A DNA stretch of 64,000 nucleotides, taken from contig CAWJHV010000002.1 in NCBI GenBank assembly GCA_963842795.1, positions 37,732 through 101,731 of the forward strand, written 5' to 3'. Shown in pieces: positions 1 through 8,180 of the stretch (positions within the stretch are counted from its first letter, which is position 1; each line of letters starts with the position of its first letter). This DNA comes from WHSW01 sp963842795. Lineage in GTDB: Bacteria; Actinomycetota; Thermoleophilia; Solirubrobacterales; 70-9. The position numbers and the translations under genes are program-made. Below the pieces are notes generated by a model, which did no database searches, was not told the origin of the DNA, and worked only from the letters and a program-made list of their open reading frames with translations.

Positions 1-762
1 GGCAGCCGCACCGGCGAGGCGGTCGCGCGGGCGGCATGGGACAAGCACCTCCTGCTCGAGCTGGGCGGCAATGGACCGGTGATCGTGCTGGACGATGCGG
101 ACCTGAAGCGTGCCTCCCTCGCTGTCGCGGCATCGGCTTTCATGAACGCGGGCCAGGTCTGCAGCGCTGCCGGGCGTGTGCTCGTGGCCGAGCGAGCGGC
201 CGACGCGCTTGCTGACGGACTGACCGAGGCAGCCGGGGCGATCGTGCTCGGTCCTCCGAGCGGGGATGGGGTGACGATGGGCCCGGTGCACACCGAGGCG
301 GTGGCCGCGACGATGGACCGCCACATCGCCGACGCGATCGAACGCGGTGCGAGGGTTCGCGCGGGTGGGCGTCGCGCCGAGGGCTACCCGACGCCGCTCT
401 ACTACGAGCCGACCGTCATCGACGGGGTGCCGGTCGGCGCCGAGGTGGCCAGCGAGGAGACGTTCGGGCCGGTCGCGCCGCTGATCCGGCTCGCGTCCGA
501 CGACGAGCTCCTCGAGGCGGCGAACGCGAGCGAGCACGGCCTCGTCGCCGCGGTCTTCACCGAGTCCTTACGGCGGGCGTGGGATTTCGCCGAACGGCTC
601 GAGACCGGCTCGGTCGTCGTCAACGACACATCGAACTACTGGGAGCTCAATCTCCCCTTCGGCGGCCGGGCGGGCCGGGCGTCGGGGCGAGGACGGCTCG
701 GTGGACGGCACACGCTCGAGGAGTTCAGCGAGCTCAAGACGATCAGCTTCGACGTCGGCTGA
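1..762 (+). CDS. Aldehyde dehydrogenase family protein, C-terminal part (5' cut by window)
   Basis: The reading frame is open from base 1, so the start lies outside the window. NAD(P)-dependent aldehyde dehydrogenases oxidise aldehydes to acids in the cytoplasm. The visible part carries the general-base motif ELGGNGP (bases about 58-81) and the catalytic-Cys region NAGQVCSA about 30 residues later. The later EETFGPV motif and the C-terminal substrate/cofactor region (NDTSNYWELNLPFGG) are also present, and the protein ends normally near an SFDVG tail. The substrate cannot be told from this half; succinate-semialdehyde or benzaldehyde-type dehydrogenases look similar. The family call is firm, the substrate unknown. 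Confidence 0.93.
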   Translation, partial: GSRTGEAVARAAWDKHLLLELGGNGPVIVLDDADLKRASLAVAASAFMNAGQVCSAAGRVLVAERAADALADGLTEAAGAIVLGPPSGDGVTMGPVHTEAVAATMDRHIADAIERGARVRAGGRRAEGYPTPLYYEPTVIDGVPVGAEVASEETFGPVAPLIRLASDDELLEAANASEHGLVAAVFTESLRRAWDFAERLETGSVVVNDTSNYWELNLPFGGRAGRASGRGRLGGRHTLEEFSELKTISFDVG

Positions 763-820
763 CGGGCCCCCATGAGGTTGGCTGGAGGTCGTGCGGCCGC
801 CGCTCCCGGGAGGGCGCGCG

Positions 821-2560
821 CTAGGTGCACTCGGCGTCGGCCGCCGGCGCGACGTCGAAGCTGAACATCATCCCGCTCTCGGTGTGTTCGGCGATGTGGC
901 AGTGAGCCATCCACAGGCCGGGGTTGGTGACGTCCAAGAGGATGTCGATCGTCTGGCCGGCGCGAAGAAGCACCGTGTCCTTCCAGACGAAGTTCCCCTC
1001 GGCCTCGCCGTCGCGGCTCAGCACCAAGAAGCGTCCCGCGCCGTGAATGTGGAACGGGTGGTGCATCGGGTGGTCTTGGTCCATCTCGTTGGCCAAGCGG
1101 ATCTTGACCCGATCGCCAACGCGGAAGGCCCAGGTGATGCCGGCGTTCTCAGCCCCCGACTCCTTGTCGACCAGCTGCCAGATCATGTTGGTTGTGTTGG
1201 TCTGGCGGTTGATCTCGGGCATGAGGTCTTCCCATTCGAGCCCGTCGGCGTGGTCGTGCCCGTGCTCGTGACCTTCGTGCTCGTGTTTCCCATCGCCACC
1301 CTCGCCGGCACCAGGGACTTGCTCTGCCGGAATCAGCTTCATTCCGCACTTCGGGCAGGCGGCCTGTTCGGAGGCGGTGACCTCCGGATGCATCGGGCAG
1401 ACGTATGACGTCGGCGCCGACTGGTCCGGGACCAGCTTCATGCCGCATTTGGGACAGCTCGACGCCTCGGTGTCGATGACCTCGGGGTGCATCGGGCAGA
1501 CGTACTGCGAAGCGTCCGAAGTCTCGGAGCCGTAGAGGATCGGCATCTCTGAGACAAAAGCCAGCGTCTTGTCGGGCTCGCGGTCGATGTCGGCCTGGAC
1601 GCGCTCACGCTCCGCCGTCAGTTCAGGATCGACGCGCAGCTCGTCGAAAGCCGCTGCCGCCTCTCCAGCGGCTTCGCCTCCGACGGTGATGTGGCCAAGC
1701 TCGTAGGTGCGGTCCGGGGTGCGGTTTTCGAGGACCACCTCGCCGGCCTGGTCGAAGAAGACGTCAACGATCACCCGCTCGGATGGGGAGAGCAGCACCT
1801 CGTCGATGAACTCCTCGCGCTCAACGCGGCCGCTGTCGCCGCCGACGAGTTTCATCCGCGCGCCGTTGACCGCGAAGTTAAAGATCCGGGTGTTGGCTGT
1901 ATCGACCACGTGCAACCGGACGACCTCGCCGGCTTTCGCCTCGGTCCGGTAATCGGTCTCGCCGTTGGTCAGCATCACGTTGCCGAAGCGGCCCATCGCC
2001 GTGAAGGTCGGTCCGGAGGACTCGAAGGGGGCAATCTGCCCGTCCTCGATCAGGATGTCGTCCAACGTGATCGCCAGTTGACGGTCAACCGGCGGCCAAA
2101 AATCCGCGTCGTCGGGCTCGACGATGATCCCCGCATAGAGGCCCATCTCCTGGGCGAAGTCCTCACGGATGTGCGGGTGGTACCAGTAGAAGCCGGGGTC
2201 GGGGAACTGAAGCCGGTAGGTGAACTTGCCGCCATGAGGGATCGGCGCTTGGGTCTCTTCGGGAACGCCGTCAAACCGGTTTTCGAGCCTCAGCCCGTGC
2301 CAATGGAGCGTCGCGTCAACATCGCCGAGGTTGGTCGCCTCAATCGTGACCTCGCTGTTTTGGTCTACGTGAAGAGTCGGGCCGGGAATCGAGCCGTTGT
2401 AGCCGAGCATCCGGACTTCGCAGTCGTTGATCCGCTTCCGGACCGGGCTGATCGCGATCTCGTGGGTCGCCCCGTCACGAAGCCGAATGACTTCGGGGCT
2501 CTTGGCCGCCTCCAGCCCTTCTGTGTCGGTGCTGAAGTTGACTTCGTGATGCGTGTGCAT
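821..2560 (-). CDS. Multicopper oxidase with internal heavy-metal-binding repeats
   Basis: A laccase-like multicopper oxidase of 579 residues, expected to oxidise a substrate or cuprous ion while reducing O2 to water. All four copper motifs are visible: HWHG at 86-89, WYHPH at 126-130, HHPFHIH near 500-506, and HCHIAEH with a following Met at 553-564. An unusual insert sits between the second and third cupredoxin parts. It holds two copies of a CPMHPE...CPKCGMKL heavy-metal-binding domain (353-378 and 386-411) and a His-rich stretch (425-439), as found in copper efflux proteins. This suggests copper handling. The start MHTHHEV is preceded by AAGGAG. No signal peptide is visible, odd for this family. 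The frame stays open upstream into an HD-domain protein, so the two may be fused. Confidence 0.9.
   Translation of the reverse strand: MHTHHEVNFSTDTEGLEAAKSPEVIRLRDGATHEIAISPVRKRINDCEVRMLGYNGSIPGPTLHVDQNSEVTIEATNLGDVDATLHWHGLRLENRFDGVPEETQAPIPHGGKFTYRLQFPDPGFYWYHPHIREDFAQEMGLYAGIIVEPDDADFWPPVDRQLAITLDDILIEDGQIAPFESSGPTFTAMGRFGNVMLTNGETDYRTEAKAGEVVRLHVVDTANTRIFNFAVNGARMKLVGGDSGRVEREEFIDEVLLSPSERVIVDVFFDQAGEVVLENRTPDRTYELGHITVGGEAAGEAAAAFDELRVDPELTAERERVQADIDREPDKTLAFVSEMPILYGSETSDASQYVCPMHPEVIDTEASSCPKCGMKLVPDQSAPTSYVCPMHPEVTASEQAACPKCGMKLIPAEQVPGAGEGGDGKHEHEGHEHGHDHADGLEWEDLMPEINRQTNTTNMIWQLVDKESGAENAGITWAFRVGDRVKIRLANEMDQDHPMHHPFHIHGAGRFLVLSRDGEAEGNFVWKDTVLLRAGQTIDILLDVTNPGLWMAHCHIAEHTESGMMFSFDVAPAADAECT
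1328..1504 (-). repeat. Tandem heavy-metal-binding domain repeat inside the multicopper oxidase
   Basis: Two copies of about 78 bases (1427-1504 and 1328-1405) separated by about 21 bases. Each encodes a 26-residue unit YVCPMHPEV...CPKCGMKL. The repeats differ mainly in the middle loop (IDTEASS versus TASEQAA). They are similar at the DNA level, consistent with an internal duplication of a metal-binding module. Confidence 0.85.
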
Positions 2561-3247
2561 TGCTCTCCTTCTTGGATTACGAGGGGCGTCGAGCGGGTTG
2601 GCTGACACCAGCTCGGCGAAGCCGAGCTGGTGCATGAAAGCGGCCCTGGAGTCGGGACGAATCTCAGCTTGGCGGCGGGTGCCGGCCAGCAGTTCCTCGC
2701 CGGAGCCGGCCCGCGGCCATTCCCGGACGACCCTGGCGATGATCGGCGGCGGCAGCTGGTTGGCACGGCGCCCGACCACGTCGAGCGTCACACCCTTGCT
2801 CAGCAATCCGGCCTCCGGGCCGTAGCGAGCGGGAACCGAGATGTTGAGATGAAGCGAGATGGCCTCGGCGACCCGGCGCGCGCGGTTGTCGGGTTCGCCG
2901 CTAGTGCGCAAGAAGTCACGCGCGGCTCGGGCGCCTTCAACTGCGAAGCATTGCGCCGTCTTGTCCTGACAGGTGTGCGCTTCGGTCAGGCCGAGATCGT
3001 GCAGGACGCAGGCCAGATACAACAACTCGCGGTCATGCTTTACCCCGCCGCGCGCGGCAAAGAGCGCGGCGAAGGCCCAGGTTCGAAGACAGTGGGCGTA
3101 AAGGGGCGCGCTCGAGAGCGCGCGCACCTTCTCCTCGGCCTCGATCGCCAAGGCGCTATCGGGCGGGTCGGGAATCGCCGCCGGCGGGTGGTCGCCCAAT
3201 GCAGCTCGCCGCCATGGCCCCGGCAGCAGTGTCAGGCGAGCGAGCAT
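2561..3247 (-). CDS. HD-domain hydrolase, in frame with the downstream multicopper oxidase
   Basis: About 229 residues that resemble the cyanamide-hydratase-like HD phosphohydrolase group: a conserved His in YAHCLRTWAF, then the LHDLGLTEAH metal-binding pair about 30 residues later, then a distal SLHLN segment. HD proteins are metal-dependent hydrolases or lyases; the substrate is unknown. No stop codon separates it from the multicopper oxidase, so as read the two form one polypeptide of about 808 residues. A TAA in another frame lies 16 bases before the oxidase ATG, so a single-base indel would restore two genes. The start is uncertain: 3247 is the first ATG clear of the divergent VOC gene; an ATG at 3436 would overlap that gene. 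Confidence 0.7.
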
Positions 3248-3416
3248 TCCTTGGCGCAGCAGCTCGGCCCGGTCGCGGCGGCGCAGACGGCCATTGGTCT
3301 CTTCGGCCCAAGCCCAGGATCCGACCGAGCTCACGGCCGACCGCCGATCGTCAGCGTCGCGTCCTTCGTTGGCGTTGATCCATTGTCGAGCATGCCCGCA
3401 ACGGTAGCCTCGGCGT

Positions 3417-4154
3417 GTGTTCGACCACGTCGGCATCCATGTCTCGGACCTGGCCGCGTCCGAGCAGTTCTACCGCACCGTCCTCTCCGCGCTGGGGGTC
3501 GAGCCCAGCCACGCGGACGCCGGGCTCGTCGAGTGGGAGGACTGGGCCATCGGGCCCACGGACCGCGAGCACCCCGTGACCCGCGGCCTGCACGTCGGGT
3601 TCCCCGCGCCGAGCCGCGCGGCCGTGGACGCCTTCTGGCAGGCGGGGATCGACGCCGGGTACCGCGACGACGGGGCGCCCGGGCCGCGCACGGAGTACGG
3701 GCCCGACTACTACGGCGGGTTCCTGCTCGACCCGGACGGCAACAGCGTCGAGGCAGTGCACGTGGAGCGGGCGCACCCCGTGCCCGGCGGCCGCGTCGAA
3801 CACCTGTGGATCCGCGTCGCCGACCTCGCGGCGTCCAAGCGCTTCTATACGACGATCGCGCCCCACGCCGGGATCCGGCTGGGGGCCGACGAGCCCGGCC
3901 GCGTGCAGTTCACGGGCGAGGACTACAGCTTCTCGCTGGTCGACGACGGCCGACCGCTCACGGAGCACGTCCACATCGCGTTCCCCGCCCGCGAGGACGC
4001 CACGGTCCGCGCGTTCCACGCCGCCGCGCTCGCCGCCGGCTACGAGGACCACGGCGGTCCGGGGGAGCGCGCCGTGTACCACCCCGGCTACTACGGCGCG
4101 TTCGTCCTGGACCCCGACGGGCACAACGTCGAAGTCGTCAACCACAACGACTAG
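3417..4154 (+). CDS. VOC (glyoxalase/bleomycin-resistance fold) protein, two domains
   Basis: 245 residues made of two tandem VOC halves. The first begins FDHVGIHVSDLAASEQFYRT and the second VEHLWIRVADLAASKRFYTT; each ends with a Y(G)FLLDPDGN or FVLDPDGHN metal-ligand motif. VOC proteins are metal-dependent lyases, dioxygenases or drug-binding proteins; nothing here fixes the substrate. The start is a GTG. The TAG stop overlaps the TAG stop of the opposite-strand SRPBCC gene in a shared CTAG (4151-4154), so the two genes converge with no spacer and no terminator between them. Confidence 0.9.
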   Translation: MFDHVGIHVSDLAASEQFYRTVLSALGVEPSHADAGLVEWEDWAIGPTDREHPVTRGLHVGFPAPSRAAVDAFWQAGIDAGYRDDGAPGPRTEYGPDYYGGFLLDPDGNSVEAVHVERAHPVPGGRVEHLWIRVADLAASKRFYTTIAPHAGIRLGADEPGRVQFTGEDYSFSLVDDGRPLTEHVHIAFPAREDATVRAFHAAALAAGYEDHGGPGERAVYHPGYYGAFVLDPDGHNVEVVNHND

Positions 4155-4600
4155 CCCTGGAGCTCCTTTTCCAGGGCGTCCAACAGGCTGCCCATACCCT
4201 CGGCGCGCCCGGCAGGGGACTCGTGGCCGTCGAGGAACGCGCCCTGCTCGGTGAAGATCATGTGGGTTCCGCTGTCGCCCGCGGGTGTGAACTCCACCGT
4301 CGCCAGCGAGACGGAGATCCTCGTCCCCTCCAGGACCATTTCGTAGGTGTAGACGATGCGCTTGGCCGGGACGATGTCGTGGAGGAGCGCCTCATAGCGG
4401 TAGGCGCGGCCATCCGGCGCGGCGCCCTGGCTGCGCTCTCGTCCGCCGACGCGGAAGTCGAGCTCGAGATGCACATCGGCGTCGACGTACCAGCGCGCCT
4501 TGGCCTCCCGATCGGCCCAGGCCGCGAATGCTCGCTCGGGCGACACCTCGTACCTGCGCTCGACAACAAAGGTGGCGTGCTCCACCGCTCGTCCGCTCAT
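4151..4600 (-). CDS. SRPBCC (AHSA1-like) domain protein
   Basis: 149 residues of the START/Bet v1-like fold, AHSA1 subgroup. Typical features are the N-terminal VERRYEVSPERAFAAWAD and the C-terminal TEQGAFLDGHESPAGRAEGMGSLLDALEKEL. The fold binds small hydrophobic ligands. The ATG overlaps the stop of the upstream ArsR-like regulator (ATGA), an arrangement very common for this pair, so the two are cotranscribed and translationally coupled. The exact role is unknown. Confidence 0.9.
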   Translation of the reverse strand: MSGRAVEHATFVVERRYEVSPERAFAAWADREAKARWYVDADVHLELDFRVGGRERSQGAAPDGRAYRYEALLHDIVPAKRIVYTYEMVLEGTRISVSLATVEFTPAGDSGTHMIFTEQGAFLDGHESPAGRAEGMGSLLDALEKELQG

Positions 4601-4956
4601 CGCTCGCCCCCTTTCGGGTCGTCGTTGCCCTCACCGAGGAACTCGCCAAGGCGGTCGAAGCGGCGCTCCCAGCTCGACCGCCGCGCGCCGATCCATCGCT
4701 CCACGGACCGCAGTGCCGCCGGCTCGATCCGGCAGGTCCGGACTCGCCCAAGCTTCTCGGAGCGGACGAGGCCGCTCTGCTGCAGAACCTGCAGGTGCTG
4801 GACGACCGCCGACAGCGACATCGGCAGCGGCTGCGCGAGTTCGCTGACCGTGGCCGGGCCGCGGCTCAATCGCTCGACGATGACCCTTCTGTTGGGATCG
4901 GCCAGCGCGTGAAAGACGCGATCGACGGGTTCACGCGCCGCACGTCGGTGAAGCAT
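4597..4956 (-). CDS. ArsR-family winged-helix transcriptional regulator
   Basis: 119 residues from the chosen ATG (MLHRRAAREPVDRVFHALAD). The core DPNRRVIVERLSRGPATVSELA...LSAVVQHLQVLQQSGLV is a standard ArsR winged helix with the recognition helix at MSLSAVVQHLQVLQ. No metal-binding ELCVC-type motif is visible, so this is the non-metal subgroup that usually partners an SRPBCC gene, as here. A longer frame reaches 5061 but would run over the divergent promoter region, so the internal ATG was preferred. It probably represses its own operon and perhaps the divergent reductase gene. Confidence 0.88.
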   Translation of the reverse strand: MLHRRAAREPVDRVFHALADPNRRVIVERLSRGPATVSELAQPLPMSLSAVVQHLQVLQQSGLVRSEKLGRVRTCRIEPAALRSVERWIGARRSSWERRFDRLGEFLGEGNDDPKGGER

Positions 4957-5008
4957 CGGCTTAAGTATATTGGCGCCCAAGGACGGTTCGACCAAAGGAG
5001 CACCAGGC
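4957..5008. promoter_or_regulatory. Divergent promoter region between ArsR gene and reductase gene
   Basis: 52 bases holding the only AT-rich patch nearby (CTTAAGTATATTGG at about 4960-4973), which can serve as a -10 region on either strand and contains a CTTAAG palindrome. A clear ribosome binding site AAAGGAG lies 10 bases before the ATG at 5009. This is the likely operator of the ArsR-like regulator, by position only. Confidence 0.5.
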
Positions 5009-5641
5009 ATGTCACTCGCCCGAGTCCAGAACTTCTCCATCTCACTCGACGGCTTCGGCACCGGTGAAGGTGTGAGCCACGACGCATATTTCGGTCACGC
5101 CGGGGACAGGCTGCACGAATGGATGTTCGCCACCCGGTCGTGGGAGCCCGGTGGTAGCGGCGGGGTCGACAACGCCTTCGTCCAGCAGTTCGGTCCGGGG
5201 GTCGGCGCCGAGATCATGGGTGCCGGGAAGTTCGGCCCACCCGGGTGGCACGAGGACCCGGAGTGGAAGGGCGCGTGGGGTGCCAACCCGCCGTTCCACA
5301 CACCGACCTTCATCCTCACCCATCACCCCCGCCCGTCGATCGAGATGGAGGGCGGCACGACGTTCCACTTCATCGACGCTTCGCCCGCCGAGGCGCTCGA
5401 GACGGCGCGCGAGGCTGCGGACGGCCAGGACGTCCGCCTCGGCGGGGGTCCCACCATGATCCGCGACTTCCTTGCCGCGGGACTCGTGGACCACATGCAC
5501 ACGGTGGTGGTCCCGATCCTGCTCGGCCGAGGCGTACGCCTCTGGGACGGACTGGAGGGTCTCGAGAAGGACTACAAGGTCGAGGCGACCTCCTCGCCCA
5601 GCGGAGTCACGCACGTGACGTTCACCCGTGCGGGCGTCTGA
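5009..5641 (+). CDS. Dihydrofolate reductase family (RibD C-terminal domain) protein
   Basis: 210 residues with the RibD/DHFR fold: N-terminal VQNFSISLDGFGTGEG, the central MGAGKFGP segment, TPTFILTHHPRPSIEMEGGTTF, and LGGGPTMIRDFLAAGLVDHMHTVVVPILLGRG. Family members are NADPH-dependent reductases; very few are true folate enzymes. The ATG at 5009 was chosen for its AAAGGAG site. It is divergent from the ArsR/SRPBCC pair and converges on a paralogous reductase 39 bases away. Confidence 0.9.
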   Translation: MSLARVQNFSISLDGFGTGEGVSHDAYFGHAGDRLHEWMFATRSWEPGGSGGVDNAFVQQFGPGVGAEIMGAGKFGPPGWHEDPEWKGAWGANPPFHTPTFILTHHPRPSIEMEGGTTFHFIDASPAEALETAREAADGQDVRLGGGPTMIRDFLAAGLVDHMHTVVVPILLGRGVRLWDGLEGLEKDYKVEATSSPSGVTHVTFTRAGV

Positions 5642-5680
5642 GCCGTTGCGCTCGATTCGCTGACCGCTGGGCGACCCGTT

Positions 5681-6328
5681 CTATGTCGCCACCCTGTACT
5701 TCAGGTGGGCGACGCCGGGCGCCTCGACGGCTCGGACCTGCTCGAGTTGCACGTCCGCGTCCCCGAGGTTGTCGAAGAGGCGAGCACCGTCGCCGAGCAC
5801 CACCGGAACGACGTGGAGCTCGAGTACGTCCAACAGCCCCGCCGCCAGGTACTGCCCCGCGACGTCGGCGCCTCCCCAAAGCATTACGTCCTTGCCGCCG
5901 GCGGCCTCCCTTGCCTGTTCGAGCGCGGACTCGATTCCTTCGGTGACGAAGTGAAACGTGGTCCCCCCCTCCATCTCCACGGGATCACGCGGGTGATGGG
6001 TGAGGATGAACACTGGGTAGTGGTAGGGAGGGTCGTCGCCCCACCAGCCCCTCCACTGCTCGTCGCCCCAATCACCACCGCCGATCGGCCCGAACATGTT
6101 TCGGCCCATCACAGCGGCCCCGATGTTCTCACGCGATTCATCGACGATCCGTGTGCTCTCGTTCACCTCGCCGCCCTGCTTGTCGTGGGATTGGCGCCAG
6201 GCGGCCAGCGAAACCACCCAGTCGTGGAGCCGCTCGCCGCCCTCGCCGATCGGGTTCTCCTCACTCTGGTTCGGGCCGGCGACGAAACCGTCCAGCGAGA
6301 TCGAGATATGACATCTGAGCTTGCTCAT
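5681..6328 (-). CDS. Dihydrofolate reductase family (RibD C-terminal domain) protein, paralogue
   Basis: 215 residues, the same fold as the neighbour at 5009: CHISISLDGFVAGPNQSEEN, MGRNMFGPIGGG, HYPVFILTHHPRDPVEMEGG, LWGGADVAGQYLAAGLLDVLELHVVPVVLGDG. The start ATG has a strong AGGAGG site. The two genes face each other end to end and look like diverged paralogues, not a recent tandem copy. The substrate is unknown. Confidence 0.9.
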   Translation of the reverse strand: MSKLRCHISISLDGFVAGPNQSEENPIGEGGERLHDWVVSLAAWRQSHDKQGGEVNESTRIVDESRENIGAAVMGRNMFGPIGGGDWGDEQWRGWWGDDPPYHYPVFILTHHPRDPVEMEGGTTFHFVTEGIESALEQAREAAGGKDVMLWGGADVAGQYLAAGLLDVLELHVVPVVLGDGARLFDNLGDADVQLEQVRAVEAPGVAHLKYRVAT

Positions 6329-6400
6329 CGTTCCTCCTCGGTAGGCGGCCGCCGCGGCCGTCGGTCCTCAATGCCTTCATGACCGGTGCACGCCGGGAAA

Positions 6401-6418
6401 CTAATCGCGTTCGATTAG
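6401..6418. promoter_or_regulatory. Perfect inverted repeat, candidate operator
   Basis: CTAATCG-CGTT-CGATTAG, two perfect 7-base arms with a 4-base spacer. It lies 19 bases before the flavoprotein ATG and 72 bases before the reductase start on the other strand. It is AT-rich against a GC-rich background and sits where a repressor would block the flavoprotein promoter. No local regulator gene obviously matches it. Confidence 0.5.
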
Positions 6419-6436
6419 CCTCCTCAGCCTTCGATC

Positions 6437-8137
6437 ATGAGCGAATACACCTCACCGACCCCCGTCGAAGCCTTCTTGGATCCGGATGATCCGGTCCTCT
6501 TCCCTCGCCTTACCGCGGCCCAGATCGAGCAGCTGGCCGAAAACGCCGAGACGTTGACGTTGTCGCCGGGCGAGGTCCTCTTCGAGCAGGCCCAGCGCGA
6601 TACCCCCTTCTACGTAGTTCTCTCGGGGGCCATCGACATCATCGACCGCCAGCCCGACGGCGATCACTATTTCACCCAGTGCCAACCCGGGACCTTCGCC
6701 GCCGACATCTCAATGTTCACCGGCGAGCCGACGCTCGCGCGAGGGGTCATCGCCGAGGAGAGCTCGATCCTGGCATTGCCGCCCGATGCGTTGCGCGCGC
6801 TGGTCGCCAGCTCAACGGAGCTCGGCGACCTCCTCCTGCGCACGATGATCACGCGTCGTGAGTGGCTGAAGGGCCAGGGCTACGGCTACGAGCTGCTGAT
6901 CGGCAGACGCTCATCCGGCGAGGCCTTCGCGATCCGCGAGCTGCTGCAGCGCAATCTGGTCCCGTTCAGCTGGCACGACATCGACACCGACGCCGAAAGC
7001 CAGGCCCTGCTCGCCCGCCTCGGCATCGGTCCCGATGAAAGCCCCGTGCTGGTCCGCACCCACAACGTGCTGCGGTGCCCGACGGTCACCCAGGTCGCCG
7101 ACGAGCTCGGCCTGCGCGCCCAGGTCGATCAGCAGGTCTTCGACGTCGTCGTCCTCGGGGCGGGTCCCGCTGGCTTGGCCACCGCCGTCTACGCCTCGTC
7201 GGAGGGGCTCAAGACGCTGGTGATCGAGCGCTTCGCTCCGGGAGGGCAGGCGGGAACCAGCGCCCGGATCGAGAACTACCTCGGCTTTCCCACAGGTCTA
7301 TCCGGGTCGGATTTGACCCAGCGGGCGACGCTGCAGGCGCGAAAGTTCGGCGCCGTCATCTCCAGCGCTCATGAGGGGTGCCGCTTGCCGGAGTTCACGG
7401 CGGACGGGCTGCGGGACCTGGCGCTCGGTGACGGCCAGGAGGTGCGCGCCCGTTGTGTCGTACTCGCCACGGGCGCCGACTATCGACGCTTGCCGGCGGA
7501 CGAAGCTGAGCGCTTCGAAGGCCTGGGCCTCTATTACGCGGCCACCCACCTCGAGGCCCTCCAAGCCTCGGGGGAGGACGTGGTCGTGGTCGGTGGCGGC
7601 AACTCAGCCGGCCAGGCGGTGGTCAACCTCGCCTCCTATGCCCGCCGCATCTACCTGGTGGTGCGACGCTCGTTGAGCGCGACGATGTCTCGTTACCTCA
7701 TCGATCGCATCGAAGCCGCCGACAACGTCGAGATTTGGGAGGGCTGCGAGGTGAAGGCCCTTCATGGTGGTGAGGAGCTCGAGGCTGTCACGCTCGTGGG
7801 CCGAGATCAGAGCGAGCGTCGACTGGACACCACGGCCCTGTTCGCCATGATCGGCGCCTCCCCGCGGACCGAGGACGTCGTCGGCCTGGTCGGCCTCGAT
7901 GAGAAGGGGTTCATCGTCACGGGCGAGGACGCGCGCCTTCATCCGACCTTTGCCGAGCACCAAGAAGGCAGCGACCACCAACCCCTGCTCCTGGAGACCA
8001 CCCGACCGGACATCTTCGCCACCGGCGATGTCCGAAGTGGCTCGACCAAGCGGGTGGCTTCGGCCGTCGGAGACGGTGCCCTCGTCGTTCGCTCGATGCA
8101 CGCGGCGCTCAATCGTCGCCGCGGCGCCGCTCTGTGA
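6437..8137 (+). CDS. Cyclic-nucleotide-binding, thioredoxin-reductase-like FAD oxidoreductase
   Basis: 566 residues in three parts. Residues about 20-150 form a cNMP-binding/Crp-like sensor domain. About 152-225 is a thioredoxin/glutaredoxin-like segment whose usual CxxC position reads GRRSSGEA, so no redox cysteines. About 236-560 is a thioredoxin-reductase-type flavoprotein with the FAD motif GAGPAG (241-246), GGQAGTSARIENYLGF, and the NAD(P) motif VGGGNSAG (385-392). Where classical enzymes carry the CxxC disulfide this one reads YYAATHLEA (366-374), so it cannot reduce thioredoxin in the usual way. A paralogue sits beside the encapsulin genes at 43905-45581. The electron acceptor is unknown. 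Confidence 0.9.
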   Translation: MSEYTSPTPVEAFLDPDDPVLFPRLTAAQIEQLAENAETLTLSPGEVLFEQAQRDTPFYVVLSGAIDIIDRQPDGDHYFTQCQPGTFAADISMFTGEPTLARGVIAEESSILALPPDALRALVASSTELGDLLLRTMITRREWLKGQGYGYELLIGRRSSGEAFAIRELLQRNLVPFSWHDIDTDAESQALLARLGIGPDESPVLVRTHNVLRCPTVTQVADELGLRAQVDQQVFDVVVLGAGPAGLATAVYASSEGLKTLVIERFAPGGQAGTSARIENYLGFPTGLSGSDLTQRATLQARKFGAVISSAHEGCRLPEFTADGLRDLALGDGQEVRARCVVLATGADYRRLPADEAERFEGLGLYYAATHLEALQASGEDVVVVGGGNSAGQAVVNLASYARRIYLVVRRSLSATMSRYLIDRIEAADNVEIWEGCEVKALHGGEELEAVTLVGRDQSERRLDTTALFAMIGASPRTEDVVGLVGLDEKGFIVTGEDARLHPTFAEHQEGSDHQPLLLETTRPDIFATGDVRSGSTKRVASAVGDGALVVRSMHAALNRRRGAAL

Positions 8138-8180
8138 CGGCTTGCGGCTTCGCCGGTCTCGCGGCCGCCGCCTGGAAGCG

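Noticed and set aside
2630..4912. Long plus-strand frame of about 760 codons
   Set aside because: It runs antisense to the HD and SRPBCC/ArsR genes and through the VOC gene in another frame, is rich in Arg, Gly and Pro, and has no recognisable domain. A codon-position artefact of high GC.
5009..6328. Calling the two RibD-fold proteins true dihydrofolate reductases
   Set aside because: They match the RibD C-terminal-domain family, which is mostly not folate-specific; folate-binding residues are not evident.
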